64,000 nucleotides of DNA from Bacillus sp. BA3 (GTDB taxonomy: Bacteria > Bacillota > Bacilli > Bacillales > DSM-1321): NCBI GenBank assembly GCA_002835675.1, contig PIZR01000007.1:16286-80285 (forward strand). Direction: 5' to 3'. Positions within the stretch are counted from its first letter, which is position 1, and every line of letters starts with the position of its first letter. The notes beneath the pieces are model-generated. The model saw only the letters and a list, made by a program, of their open reading frames with translations, was not told the origin of the DNA and did no database searches. Of the stretch, positions 45,367 to 53,874 are shown piece by piece. A program made the translations under genes and the position numbers.

Positions 45367-45528
45367 TTATATATTTTGCTTTATGATTTCCCGTTGAATC
45401 TTTAGATCATTCAATCGATCACCATCAATTGTTTTTGGATCCATTTTTGCTTTATCGGCTCCAGCCGGGTTTAAATCACTTGCCCTTAAATTATTATTGC
45501 GAGCTGCTTGCTCGTTCCATTTGGTCAT
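45367..45528 (-). CDS. Small soluble protein of unknown function (53 aa)
   Basis: ATG 45528 follows GAGGAGATC and gives MTKWNEQAARNNNLRASDLN, continuing with PAGADKAKMDPKTIDGD and a helical end LKIQREIIKQNI. It is hydrophilic, with no Cys. It sits in a group of small genes (44.8-45.8 kb) that look spore- or stress-related. I do not recognise the family. Confidence 0.6.
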   Translation of the reverse strand: MTKWNEQAARNNNLRASDLNPAGADKAKMDPKTIDGDRLNDLKIQREIIKQNI

Positions 45529-45625
45529 AATGATCTCCTCCTCAGTCCTTATCCTTCCCAATCCTAATAATATTCATGAATACACCCCATCCTTTATTGC
45601 CAAGATACAAATGGAGGTGGTTTAA

Positions 45626-45817
45626 TTGGAACCAAACAGACCCGGCAATAAGAATGTACCGGATTTTAAAGAGTTGAACGACCGTATCATCAGAGAAGCA
45701 TCACAGAGTCCCCGTTTAGTGATTAAAACAAATTTGGACGCAAAGAATGTAAAAGATGAGAACCCTTATTCCGATCGAATTAACAGTGAAGGATTTGCTG
45801 ATTTTTTTGAGGAATAA
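45626..45817 (+). CDS. Small acidic protein of unknown function (63 aa)
   Basis: TTG start supported by ATGGAGGTGG eight bases upstream. The product opens MEPNRPGNKNVPDFKELND, has REASQSPRLVIKTNLDAKNV in the middle and ends FADFFEE. No membrane segment. Member of the same small-protein group; no recognisable family. Confidence 0.55.
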   Translation: MEPNRPGNKNVPDFKELNDRIIREASQSPRLVIKTNLDAKNVKDENPYSDRINSEGFADFFEE

Positions 45818-45845
45818 GATAAAACCGGCTTGGCAGCCTCAATTT

Positions 45846-45865
45846 TACGAACCAAATGGTTCGTA
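45846..45865. repeat. Short perfect hairpin
   Basis: TACGAACC and GGTTCGTA pair perfectly around AAAT; no T run, so not a typical terminator. Confidence 0.4.
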
Positions 45866-45902
45866 GGTAAGGGCCGTAAGGGTTCTATATAAAAGTTAGA
45901 AC

Positions 45903-46037
45903 AAAGTTGATTGGAGCGGGTGTACGAGACTCTTGCGGGAAAAGCGAGTGCCTGGAGTGGAAATCATGCTCAAATTGCACAAACCCTAATAAAAACTGTA
46001 GACAATCTCGATTTACATCGAATTTGTCTACAGTCTA
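45903..46037. repeat. Dispersed repeat, copy A
   Basis: Begins AAAGTTGATTGGAGCGGG, contains CTTGCGGGAAAAGCGAGTG and CCTGGAGTGGAAATCA, and ends with the hairpin ACTGTAGACAA...TTGTCTACAGT (arms 45995-46005 and 46024-46034). Shares its head with 58141-58227 and its tail with 26987-27030. A 12-base direct repeat TAAAACCGGCTT lies on each side (45820-45831, 46036-46047). Confidence 0.6.
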
Positions 46038-46038
46038 A

Positions 46039-46059
46039 AACCGGCTTAATAAGCTGGTT
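46039..46059 (-). terminator. Terminator of corA
   Basis: AACCAGCTT pairs with AAGCCGGTT (one mismatch) around ATT on the minus strand, followed by TT. Confidence 0.5.
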
Positions 46060-46063
46060 AATT

Positions 46064-47002
46064 TTAAAAATATTTTTTCTTCCAAAAAATGAATGCCGTC
46101 GTCCCCGCCAATGTTATGGCAATTAATAATGTAAATATGAATGCAAACCGATTATGTTCAAACGGCAGTTCCACATTCATTCCGTAAAAACTTGCCACCA
46201 TCGTCGGAAGCGTCAAAATAATGGTCACGGAGGTTAGAAACTTCATCGCATTATTGACATTATTGGAAATGATTGAAGCGAATGCATCCATCATACCGCT
46301 AAGAATGGATAGATACACTTCTGCCATTTCAATTGCCTGAGCATTTTCGATAATTACATCCTCAAGCAATTCTTTATCTTCTTCATACATTTTCAAATAA
46401 TTAAAACGGAGGATCTTATCAAGTACTACCCGATTGGATTTTAATGATGTCGTAAAATAAACCAAGCTTTTTTCCAAAGCCAGGAAAGTGTATAATTCTT
46501 TATTTTTCATGGACTGATGCAATTCACGTTCCGCTTCATTAGTCATCTTGTTAATCTGTTTCAGGTAACGTAAATAATAGGATGAAATCTCAAATAGTAA
46601 TTGTAAGGCAAACCTTGTTTTCTTATTGGTGAAAAAGCCTTTTATCTTATTGTTTTTGAAATTCGCCAATATCGGTGTTTCTTTCAAAGATACCGTAATG
46701 AAACAGTCTTTGGTAAAAATCATTCCTATAGGTATTGTTTCAAAAATCGGTAAGTCGGCTTCGTCCCTTGTCAAATATGGGAAGTCGACAATAATTAAAA
46801 CATTATCATCCTCTTTTTCAATTCGAGGCCTTTCCTCATCATCCAACGGATCTTTCATGAAATTGATCGGTAACTTCAAAGTCGTGCATATATAATCTAT
46901 TTCAGATTCTGTGGGCGCGACAATGTTCACCCAGGAACCTTTTGTCATTTCCTCGATCTTGTTTAGGTGTCGGTTTTCATCCGTCTTGTAGATTTCAATC
47001 AT
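46064..47002 (-). CDS. corA: CorA-family magnesium/divalent cation channel
   Basis: A 312-residue CorA: a long cytosolic N-terminal domain (residues 1-250), then two C-terminal membrane helices. The pore signature is FYGMNVELP near residue 275, with the GMN selectivity motif, and EHNRFAF in the periplasmic-type loop; the C terminus is basic (FWKKKYF). Forms homopentamers that pass Mg2+ (or Co2+/Ni2+). ATG has AGAGGAGG. A 36-codon reading frame lies just upstream (47033-47143). Confidence 0.92.
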   Translation of the reverse strand: MIEIYKTDENRHLNKIEEMTKGSWVNIVAPTESEIDYICTTLKLPINFMKDPLDDEERPRIEKEDDNVLIIVDFPYLTRDEADLPIFETIPIGMIFTKDCFITVSLKETPILANFKNNKIKGFFTNKKTRFALQLLFEISSYYLRYLKQINKMTNEAERELHQSMKNKELYTFLALEKSLVYFTTSLKSNRVVLDKILRFNYLKMYEEDKELLEDVIIENAQAIEMAEVYLSILSGMMDAFASIISNNVNNAMKFLTSVTIILTLPTMVASFYGMNVELPFEHNRFAFIFTLLIAITLAGTTAFIFWKKKYF

Positions 47003-47032
47003 TTCTTGACCTCCTCTTCTATAGAGAAAGCC

Positions 47033-47143
47033 TTATTTACCTTCTTCGAGCAGATACTCAGGGAGAATAACAGTCTCGACTTCTAGCATCATATTGGCTT
47101 CCTCTTGCTTTCTGGGTTCAGGATCATAAGAACTGCTGCTCAC
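47033..47143 (-). CDS. Short reading frame upstream of corA (36 aa, possible leader)
   Basis: GTG start behind AAAGGAAGTGG; product begins with four Ser (SSSSYDPEPRKQEEA), then NMMLEVETVILPEYLLEEGK, which I break as MMLEVETVI and LPEYLLEEGK. It ends 30 bases before the corA ATG on the same strand, so it may be a leader peptide or a small co-expressed protein. Not a recognised family. Confidence 0.4.
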   Translation of the reverse strand: MSSSSYDPEPRKQEEANMMLEVETVILPEYLLEEGK

Positions 47144-47289
47144 TCGTATCCACTTCCTTTCGATTCTTTAATCTTAATCCTTATTCTTTTAAAGCACAAT
47201 AACGAATTTAATACCTTGGTTCCCTGTTTTAAATTCGCAATTATCAGTTTTTAAAGGTTGGAAAATATAATAAAAACTACCACAAAAAA

Positions 47290-47311
47290 ACGCTTAGGTT
47301 TCCCCAAGCGT
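47290..47311 (-). terminator. Terminator of the 90-aa stress-type protein gene
   Basis: ACGCTT-GG pairs with CC-AAGCGT and is followed by seven T on the minus strand. Confidence 0.75.
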
Positions 47312-47320
47312 CTGATAACT

Positions 47321-47593
47321 TTATCCATGCTTAGCATTATTATAATAGTGAACACCATACATGGCGCCTTCATCCACCATTTTATTATCGTCATGATCAT
47401 ATGGATCAGGGTGACCTGCCTTTTCAATTACAGGATCTAGCTCTGAAGCCGTCCTATTCCAAAAGCCTAATGTTTTTGTTTTTGCATTGGACCATATGTC
47501 CTTCACTTTTCCTCTGTTCGTTTTATTCGATAAAAATGAGACTCCGGCAACTCCGACTCCTAGTAATACCACGTTTCTTCCTAATGCCATCAT
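47321..47593 (-). CDS. Small YtxH-like protein, probable general stress protein (90 aa)
   Basis: One N-terminal hydrophobic helix (NVVLLGVGVAGVSFLS), then a charged region GKVKDIWSNAKTKTLGFWNR and an acidic/His tail (AGHPDPYDHDDNK). The layout resembles YtxH-type membrane-anchored stress proteins without a firm match. A SigmaB-type promoter (47628-47652) lies 35 bases upstream. ATGATG start behind AAGGGGGAAGG. Confidence 0.6.
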   Translation of the reverse strand: MMALGRNVVLLGVGVAGVSFLSNKTNRGKVKDIWSNAKTKTLGFWNRTASELDPVIEKAGHPDPYDHDDNKMVDEGAMYGVHYYNNAKHG

Positions 47594-47627
47594 TACCTTC
47601 CCCCTTATTTATTGGCTTGCTATATAT

Positions 47628-47652
47628 ATACCCAACGCCAATAAAAGTAAAC
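47628..47652 (-). promoter_or_regulatory. SigmaB-type promoter
   Basis: Minus strand: GTTTAC, 13-base spacer, GGGTAT, against the SigmaB consensus GTTTAA-N13/15-GGGTAT. Drives the small YtxH-like gene. Confidence 0.6.
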
Positions 47653-47654
47653 CT

Positions 47655-48734
47655 TTATTTATATGGAGGAATTTGATAAAAGAAATTAGGTTTCATTATT
47701 TCATTATTATATGGCTGATGAAAAACGTGGGTTGTGGCTGGAGAAACAGGCGGAATTAACCAGGTCCAGTCCCCCGTAACTTTCCGGTTACAAGTGGTTT
47801 CTTTTTCTTCGAATTTCTTGAATTGTTTAGCTGCTGTATGGTGATCAACAATGCTGACTCCGTGTTTTTTATACGAATAAAGGACTGCTTCATTCAGTTC
47901 GATAAGGGCTCGATCTTTCCATAAACTTGAATCACGTTTAATATCCAAGCCCATCCTCTCCCCGATTACCGGTAGCATATTGTAGCGTTCTTCATCAGCA
48001 AGGTTCCTGGCACCGATTTCCGTTCCCATGTACCACCCATTAAATGGTGCAGCTGAATACGTAATACCGCCAATTTCCAGCCTCATTCCAGATATGATTG
48101 GAACTGCATACCATTTGATTTGAAGATCTTTGAACCATGTCAGTTTAGGGTGGGTGATTTGAACTTCTTTAACGAGGCTTTCAGGTATGACATGTAAACT
48201 AGGGGTTTTTCCGTCCAATTGGACTACAAGGGGTAAAATATCGAAACGTCCGAATTTCCCTTCCCATCCCATTGCCATACATTGCTTGGTGAATGCTATT
48301 GAACTTGAATCGCCGATTACGCCATGCTCCGTCACATATCCTGCATATCTAATAAGCTGATGATTCCAAATATCCACTTTTCGATCATGATCTTTTTGTT
48401 TGAAAATTGTAATCACAGGTCTGATGCTCCCATTATTCGTTGCATATTCGATATGCTCAAAGAGTGCCGATACAATTTCTTCTTCGCTTTGAATCATCCT
48501 TTTATCAATCACCCTCAGCGACTCCCAAAAAAAGCGCCCTATGCAACGATTGCTATTACGCCAAGCTAATTTAGCACCATAAACCAATTCTTCATATGTA
48601 TGTTCATATCTGCCTGTTTCATCTATTTCCTTTTTGATTTGTTCAATCCTGCCATCCATGTCCTCTTCCGTTTTCGATATTTCCGGATAACTTGTCCTGA
48701 TAAAGGATACGGCCTCTTGCAGTAAATCACTCAT
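47655..48734 (-). CDS. nos: Bacterial nitric oxide synthase, oxygenase domain
   Basis: Oxidises L-arginine to NO and citrulline with heme and tetrahydrofolate/biopterin, using general cellular reductases because the mammalian reductase domain is absent. The heme-thiolate Cys is in [16 protein letters not shown] near residue 62, and the arginine-site segment is [16 protein letters not shown] near 225; [17 protein letters not shown] and [16 protein letters not shown] follow. From ATG 48734 the length is 359, the family's usual size; further in-frame codons to 48818 have no better ribosome site. It protects Bacillus against oxidants and antibiotics. Confidence 0.95.
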   Translation of the reverse strand: MSDLLQEAVSFIRTSYPEISKTEEDMDGRIEQIKKEIDETGRYEHTYEELVYGAKLAWRNSNRCIGRFFWESLRVIDKRMIQSEEEIVSALFEHIEYATNNGSIRPVITIFKQKDHDRKVDIWNHQLIRYAGYVTEHGVIGDSSSIAFTKQCMAMGWEGKFGRFDILPLVVQLDGKTPSLHVIPESLVKEVQITHPKLTWFKDLQIKWYAVPIISGMRLEIGGITYSAAPFNGWYMGTEIGARNLADEERYNMLPVIGERMGLDIKRDSSLWKDRALIELNEAVLYSYKKHGVSIVDHHTAAKQFKKFEEKETTCNRKVTGDWTWLIPPVSPATTHVFHQPYNNEIMKPNFFYQIPPYK

Positions 48735-48996
48735 CTTTCCCACGAACCCTTCCATTTGTAAAACTTTGACTTCAATATTAAAATAACATATTTTTCTCGG
48801 TATCCCTAAAGAACACATTTTTTAAAAGCGCATTTTTTTAAAATGTGGCAATTATGAGGCGAATTTCTTTTCATGATACTTAAAGTAAGCTCATAATTTT
48901 CTTATACTTTAACATCTCTAGTAACTAAATAATTATCGGTAAAGTTGTTACATATGAGGTAAATGCATTATAATATATTAATAATGAGGTGATAAG

Positions 48997-49320
48997 ATGA
49001 ATAATACGACACTTTGTCCACGATTTGAAAAAGGAATGCAAATCTTGAGTAAACGCTGGACTGGATTGATTGTCAATCAATTACTTAATGGCCCTCAACG
49101 GTTTTGTAATATTGAATCTGCATTCCCGATAAGCGGCAGGATTCTTTCCGAACGTTTAAAGGACTTGGAAATTGAAGGTATTGTTAAAAGGGATGTATAT
49201 CCAGAGACACCGGTCAGGATTGAATATTCTTTAACTGAAAAAGGCAAGGCTCTTGCACCGGTAATGAACGAAATTCAAAATTGGGCACAAGAATGGCTCG
49301 AACCAATACAGGAACAATGA
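48997..49320 (+). CDS. HxlR-family redox regulator, YodB/CatR-like
   Basis: A 107-residue winged-helix regulator. The N-terminal cysteine in TTLCPRFEKGMQILSKRW (Cys7) and the following KRWTGLIVNQLLNGPQRF match YodB and CatR of B. subtilis, which sense quinones and diamide through this Cys; SGRILSERLKDLEIEGIVKR is the recognition and wing part (two pieces). A TATAAT -10 (48969-48974) precedes it. It is followed, after a terminator, by a thioredoxin-reductase-like gene, a likely target. Confidence 0.83.
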   Translation: MNNTTLCPRFEKGMQILSKRWTGLIVNQLLNGPQRFCNIESAFPISGRILSERLKDLEIEGIVKRDVYPETPVRIEYSLTEKGKALAPVMNEIQNWAQEWLEPIQEQ

Positions 49321-49336
49321 TACAGGCATTAACTGA

Positions 49337-49377
49337 AAAGGAGGAAGGTCCGCCAGCTGGCGGACTTCCTCCTTTTT
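49337..49377 (+). terminator. Terminator of the YodB-like gene
   Basis: AAAAGGAGGAAG and TCCGCC pair with GGCGGA and CTTCCTCCTTTT (one bulged G) around AGCT, then T6. Confidence 0.85.
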
Positions 49378-49460
49378 TGTTTAGGCGCCAGCGACTAGTG
49401 GTATATTTTTTACAGATAGAATAACACTAGGTTTATTCCAAAATTATGGGCGGTGAATTC

Positions 49461-50378
49461 ATGAAACAAGCAGATTGCATTATTATTGGTGGAGGTATAG
49501 CCGGTATTCAGGCTGCTATACAGCTTGGAAGATATAAACATAATATTATCGTCATTGATTCTTCTCAAGGCCGCTCCTCCATTGCCAAGGCTTACCATAA
49601 CATTCTTGGATGGCCGGATGGGGTAAGCGGTAAACAATTAAGAACGCTTGGCAGACAGCACGCTGAAAAATTCGGTGTCGAATTCTTGGATGATACAGTG
49701 ACAGCTCTAGAAAAAAAACAGGACAAGTTTTTTATCCAAACAAAGAATGACAGGCAATATCAAGCAAAAATGATTTTTCTCGGTACTGGCATTACCGATA
49801 ACATTCCTCCAATCAAAAACATCTATCCAACTCTTGGGACATCCACATATATATGCCCTGACTGTGATGGGTATGAGATCATGGATAAGCAAACCGTTGT
49901 TCTTGGAGGCGGAAATACTGGTGCGGGCATGGCCCTTACACTTTTATATTGGTCAAAGGATATCATTTACGTAAATCATTTGAAATCAAAAATTGATGAT
50001 GATTATAAGGAAAAATTGAAGGAAAATCAGATTCCCGTAATCGAAGAAGAAGTTTGTGAGGTTCATGTCGACGACAAACAGCAGCTAACGGGCATAGAAT
50101 TGGTCTCCGGTAAAATAATCGAGGCTGAAAAAGCATTCACGGCGTTTAAAGGGAACAAACTAAATAATGACCTAGCCCTACAATTAGGTGTGCAAGTCAA
50201 TGAAAACAAACATGTCTTGATTCATCCCCGGACTAAAGAAACGAATATTAAAGGAGTCTGGGCAGGCGGTGACCTCGTTGCCCATTCAGAACAAGTCACC
50301 ATTTCAATGGGGGATGGCACCCAAGCAGCAATATGGATTCATAAGAGGCTGTTAGGCCAGCCACTTCCTTACGATTGA
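49461..50378 (+). CDS. FAD-dependent NAD(P)H oxidoreductase, thioredoxin reductase-like
   Basis: A 305-residue two-domain flavoprotein: CIIIGGGIAGIQAAIQLG FAD loop, the redox-active pair YICPDCDGYE (CxxC) near residue 132, NAD(P) loop VVLGGGNTGAGMALTL, and the terminal GVWAGGDLVAHSEQVTIS. The disulfide and length match thioredoxin reductases, though the motif CPDC differs from the usual CATC, so it may serve another disulfide or bacillithiol partner. ATG 49461 behind GGCGGTG. Adjacent to the YodB-like regulator. Confidence 0.82.
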   Translation: MKQADCIIIGGGIAGIQAAIQLGRYKHNIIVIDSSQGRSSIAKAYHNILGWPDGVSGKQLRTLGRQHAEKFGVEFLDDTVTALEKKQDKFFIQTKNDRQYQAKMIFLGTGITDNIPPIKNIYPTLGTSTYICPDCDGYEIMDKQTVVLGGGNTGAGMALTLLYWSKDIIYVNHLKSKIDDDYKEKLKENQIPVIEEEVCEVHVDDKQQLTGIELVSGKIIEAEKAFTAFKGNKLNNDLALQLGVQVNENKHVLIHPRTKETNIKGVWAGGDLVAHSEQVTISMGDGTQAAIWIHKRLLGQPLPYD

Positions 50379-50396
50379 CAGCATAACGGAAAATTA

Positions 50397-50425
50397 AAAG
50401 GCGGCCTGCTCACCAGGCCGCCTTT
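50397..50425. terminator. Bidirectional terminator
   Basis: AAAGGCGGCCTG pairs perfectly with CAGGCCGCCTTT around a five-base loop, between the oxidoreductase and the lmo0937-type gene. Confidence 0.85.
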
Positions 50426-50470
50426 CAAATTGTTGTTTTAAACTTTTCCACGTTAGCCTTTGATACATAT

Positions 50471-50617
50471 CTACACTCGATTCCTTCCCTTAAAAACTTT
50501 AACCAAAATGAGAATGACCGCGATGATAAGCAAGATATGTATAAAGCCTGCAGCCACTTTAAAAACCAGACCAAGAACCCATAATAATATTATTACACCA
50601 ATAATCGTCCAGATCAT
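50471..50617 (-). CDS. Lmo0937-family small membrane protein (48 aa)
   Basis: MIWTIIGVIILLWVLGLV opens two hydrophobic stretches (residues ~3-20 and ~28-41), ending VKVFKGRNRV. This is the pattern of the lmo0937/YqaE-like small membrane proteins, stress-linked in Listeria and Bacillus. A SigmaB-type promoter (50669-50693) lies upstream. ATG behind AAAGGGGGGG. Confidence 0.7.
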   Translation of the reverse strand: MIWTIIGVIILLWVLGLVFKVAAGFIHILLIIAVILILVKVFKGRNRV

Positions 50618-50668
50618 AATCCCCCCCTTTCTTCGAAGTTACATCAAAATTTTGTGCTTACATTTAAA

Positions 50669-50693
50669 TTACCCATATCTTTCTTTAACAAAC
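50669..50693 (-). promoter_or_regulatory. SigmaB-type promoter
   Basis: Minus strand: GTTTGT, 13-base spacer, GGGTAA; 4 of 6 and 5 of 6 matches to the SigmaB consensus. It is 52 bases upstream of the lmo0937-type start. Confidence 0.5.
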
Positions 50694-50855
50694 CCTTACC
50701 TATTTTTTTACATAAAACTGTAAATGCTGTAAATGATAATAAAGGAATAAGGAATCTTCCATAAAGAAAAACATTTACAAGGAAGAGACTTTCAGGTTTT
50801 AAATGCTCTTCAATTCTTCAAAAGGCAAAAAAACAAAAGAAGGAGTCGTTCATTC

Positions 50856-51176
50856 ATGAAAAAGTTTTTAGTCATCTGTTTAACAGCCTGTTCCCTATTC
50901 TTAGTCAACCTGAATCACCCAGCTGCAGAGGAAAATAAAGCAAAAACGGAACGTGTACAATTCACTGATGCTCAAAAATCTGAAATCGCCAAGATCCAAA
51001 AGCAGATACTCGCTGACAAAAAGATATTGATCCAAAAATATGTTGAGTATGGCGCGCTATCAAAAGAAGAGGCCGATAAAATGGTTTCACATTTTGAACA
51101 ACATTATAAAATGATGGAAGAACATAATTTCCAAATACCGCCGCACCGCCCACATACACGACACATGCATAAGTAA
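50856..51176 (+). CDS. Secreted DUF2680 (YckD-like) protein
   Basis: A 106-residue exported protein: signal peptide KKFLVICLTACSLFLVNL (residues 2-19, cleavage near AAE), then DAQKSEIAKIQKQILADKKILI (helical, two pieces) and YGALSKEEADKMVSHFEQ, the DUF2680 pattern. His-rich end (PPHRPHTRHMHK) could bind metal. The function is unknown. ATG follows AAGGAG. Confidence 0.75.
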   Translation: MKKFLVICLTACSLFLVNLNHPAAEENKAKTERVQFTDAQKSEIAKIQKQILADKKILIQKYVEYGALSKEEADKMVSHFEQHYKMMEEHNFQIPPHRPHTRHMHK

Positions 51177-51206
51177 TTGTAAGTTTTTCGCCTATATATC
51201 CTGATG

Positions 51207-51237
51207 ATCCGACCTGACGAAAAGGCCGGATTTTTTT
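51207..51237 (+). terminator. Terminator of the DUF2680 gene
   Basis: ATCCGACCT pairs with AGGCCGGAT (one mismatch) around seven bases, followed by T6. Confidence 0.75.
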
Positions 51238-51346
51238 CATTTCTTTCGTCCTTGATAAATAAACCTTACGCGTTTACCATTTACTAAAGGATTTATATTT
51301 CTCTTTAGCGAAATACATAACTATGAGAAATGAAAGGGTGAAAAGG

Positions 51347-53320
51347 ATGAACAAAATAGGTATAACAGCAAGAGACTTATTTCACTTGAAATCAGTGACC
51401 GATCCAAAGCTATCACCGGATGGCAGTATGGCGGTTTATGTCCAAACCAGAATCGATGAAAAAACGGAAAAATACATTTCCAATCTGTTTATGTTCAGCC
51501 TGATTACGAATGAAACAAAGCAATGGACGTTTGGGGATAATCGTGATACATCACCAGCCTGGTCCCCAGACGGAAAGCATATCGCCTTTATTTCAGACAG
51601 ATCAGGGAAAAAACAAGTCCACATTATTGGGAGCATTGGTGGGGAAGCTCGCCAGTTGACCCATTTCGTTAACGGCGCATCAAAACCTATTTGGTCTCCT
51701 TGTTCCACCAAGTTACTGCTTTCTACCGGGTTAAAGGAAGACGAAAACCTTAATACGGATAAGGAAAATGATTTGACCAAAAAAGTTAATAGGTATGACC
51801 GGATTAAGTATAAATGGGATGGAAGAGGCTATTTTGATCAGTTATATCAGCAGCTGGTTATAGTGGACATTTTTAAGGGAGAATCCACACTGCTAACGGA
51901 AAACAATGTGGATCATCAACCGAATGCATGGTCCCCAGACGGACAGCATATTGCATTCATAAGCGGGGATGCAGAAAGAAGTGATGATGAACTTTTTTCC
52001 GATATTTTCATCATGGACCTTGAAACGAAATCTTTAGAGAAGATAACGGATAGTACAGGTTTCTTTAGAGATCCGAAATGGTCTCCAAATGGCGAGCATC
52101 TATCTTTCATTGGCCATAATAAAGAATTTGCCGGTGCCACCTTTTCAAATATCTGGTTATATTCCATTTTCGATCAAACGACTCAATGTTTGACCGATGG
52201 ATGGGACGTCCAAATAGGCGATTCCGCAATTGGGGATTTCCAAATCGGAGCCGTCGACCCAGGTATATTGTGGACAAACGATAGCCAAGGTTTTTACTTT
52301 TTAATAAGTGATTATGGAAATACCGGGGTATATTATGGTTCGATTGAAGGAGCCATGTATCCATCAATCCTTGACCCGCAGCATATATACGGCCTGACTA
52401 TAGATCCCGAAAGCCACCGTGCCGTCGTGGCCATCAGCACACCTGTTCATCCCGGCGATCTCTTTGCCTATAACCTTACCAATGGTGATAAGGAACAAAT
52501 CAGTTTTGTTAATGAGGATTTTTTGAAGGATAAACATTTGTCCACGGCTGAACCAATAACATTCCAATCCGTTGATGGACTTACCATCCACGGCTGGATC
52601 ATGAGACCGACCGATTTTGATGGAAATCAAAAATATCCGCTCATTTTAGAAATCCACGGCGGACCGCATATGATGTATGCCAATACCTATGTTCATGAAT
52701 TCCAGACCTTGGCTAATGAAGGGTATACTGTATTGTTCACTAACCCGCGCGGGAGTGTAGGATATGGCCAAGACTTCGTAAATGCCTGCCGGGGCGATTA
52801 TGGAGGCATGGATTATAAAGACTTAATGGCTGGAGTTGATCACGTTTTAGCTACGTATGATTTTATAGACCATGAAAATTTAGGGGTATCCGGAGGAAGT
52901 TATGGAGGGTTCATGACAAATTGGATCATCGGACATACCAACCGCTTCAAGGCCGCTGTGACTCAGCGTTGCATAAGTAACTGGCTAAGTTTTTATGGCG
53001 TCAGTGACATTGGCTATTATTTTACAGAGTGGGAAGTTGGCGGCGATATCGTTAACTCTGCTGAAAAATTATGGCAGCACTCGCCATTAAAATATGTCTC
53101 CAATGTGAATACCCCTTTACTTTTACTTCACGGTGATAAGGACTTCCGCTGTCCCATTGAACAGAGCGAGCAATTTTTTGTCGCCTTAAAACGTCAAAAT
53201 AAAGAAGCGGTACTTGTTTCTTTCCCAGATGAAACTCATGAAGTATCCCGAAGCGGATCTCCAAAAATGCGCTTGCAACATGTTGAGGAAATCAAAGGAT
53301 GGTTCAATAAATATCTTTAA
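51347..53320 (+). CDS. yuxL: S9-family serine peptidase (acylaminoacyl-peptidase-like)
   Basis: A 657-residue prolyl-oligopeptidase-clan enzyme. Residues ~15-390 form a beta-propeller built from WSPDGKHIAFIS-type repeats (three clear copies near 75, 200, 250); residues ~400-657 are the alpha/beta-hydrolase. Catalytic Ser is in GVSGGSYGGFMTN near 525, Asp in LLLHGDKDFRCP near 605 and His in FPDETHEVSRSG near 637. Hydrolyses short peptides in the cytosol. ATG 51347 with GGGTG upstream is preferred over the ATG eight codons earlier. Confidence 0.92.
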   Translation: MNKIGITARDLFHLKSVTDPKLSPDGSMAVYVQTRIDEKTEKYISNLFMFSLITNETKQWTFGDNRDTSPAWSPDGKHIAFISDRSGKKQVHIIGSIGGEARQLTHFVNGASKPIWSPCSTKLLLSTGLKEDENLNTDKENDLTKKVNRYDRIKYKWDGRGYFDQLYQQLVIVDIFKGESTLLTENNVDHQPNAWSPDGQHIAFISGDAERSDDELFSDIFIMDLETKSLEKITDSTGFFRDPKWSPNGEHLSFIGHNKEFAGATFSNIWLYSIFDQTTQCLTDGWDVQIGDSAIGDFQIGAVDPGILWTNDSQGFYFLISDYGNTGVYYGSIEGAMYPSILDPQHIYGLTIDPESHRAVVAISTPVHPGDLFAYNLTNGDKEQISFVNEDFLKDKHLSTAEPITFQSVDGLTIHGWIMRPTDFDGNQKYPLILEIHGGPHMMYANTYVHEFQTLANEGYTVLFTNPRGSVGYGQDFVNACRGDYGGMDYKDLMAGVDHVLATYDFIDHENLGVSGGSYGGFMTNWIIGHTNRFKAAVTQRCISNWLSFYGVSDIGYYFTEWEVGGDIVNSAEKLWQHSPLKYVSNVNTPLLLLHGDKDFRCPIEQSEQFFVALKRQNKEAVLVSFPDETHEVSRSGSPKMRLQHVEEIKGWFNKYL

Positions 53321-53324
53321 AAAT

Positions 53325-53358
53325 AAAAACTCTGTTAGCAAAAGCTAACAGAGTTTTT
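53325..53358. terminator. Bidirectional terminator between yuxL and the CBS gene
   Basis: AAAAACTCTGTTAGC pairs perfectly with GCTAACAGAGTTTTT around AAAA. Confidence 0.85.
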
Positions 53359-53362
53359 GTTT

Positions 53363-53794
53363 TTAGTGTTGAATTTGGTCTCTGTCTTCGGAAATTGAAC
53401 TTAAAGCATTTCCCGCCATTGAATTTGTCTGTTGGTGTACAGCAAGATCACCTAATGCCACGACTCCGACCAGCTTGTCATTCTCAATGATAGGGAGCCT
53501 TCTGATTTGTTCGGTAGCCATTAACTCCTCAGCTTCCTCCACTGACATATCAGGCGTGCCTGTTACAAGATTGGTGGTAATGACATCGGTAATTCTAGTC
53601 GAATTCGGCTTTTTCTCGGCAACACAGCGAATGACAATATCCCTGTCTGTTATAACACCAATTAAATGGTTATTCTCCAATACAGGAATGACACCAACAT
53701 CATCATTCTTCATTTTGACTGCTGCTTCATATATATTATCTTCCGCAGTGCAACAGTCCACGTCTGTTGTCATGATATCTCTTAAATTAGTCAC
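53363..53794 (-). CDS. Two-CBS-domain protein, YhcV-like
   Basis: A 143-residue tandem CBS protein: NLRDIMTTDVDCCTAED, VGVIPVLENNHLIGVITDRD (CBS1 end), RRLPIIENDKLVGVVALGD (CBS2 end), and a tail NSMAGNALSSISED like that of B. subtilis YhcV. CBS pairs bind adenine nucleotides as energy sensors. I choose the GTG at 53794 because GGAGGG is six bases upstream; an ATG seven codons before lies on the ribosome site itself. Confidence 0.83.
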   Translation of the reverse strand: MTNLRDIMTTDVDCCTAEDNIYEAAVKMKNDDVGVIPVLENNHLIGVITDRDIVIRCVAEKKPNSTRITDVITTNLVTGTPDMSVEEAEELMATEQIRRLPIIENDKLVGVVALGDLAVHQQTNSMAGNALSSISEDRDQIQH

Positions 53795-53874
53795 GGAAAT
53801 CCCTCCATTTTTCATAAGTTGCTTGTTTATTTTTGACTTCTGAAGAGAAATTATTCATGGAACTCGTTCACGCT

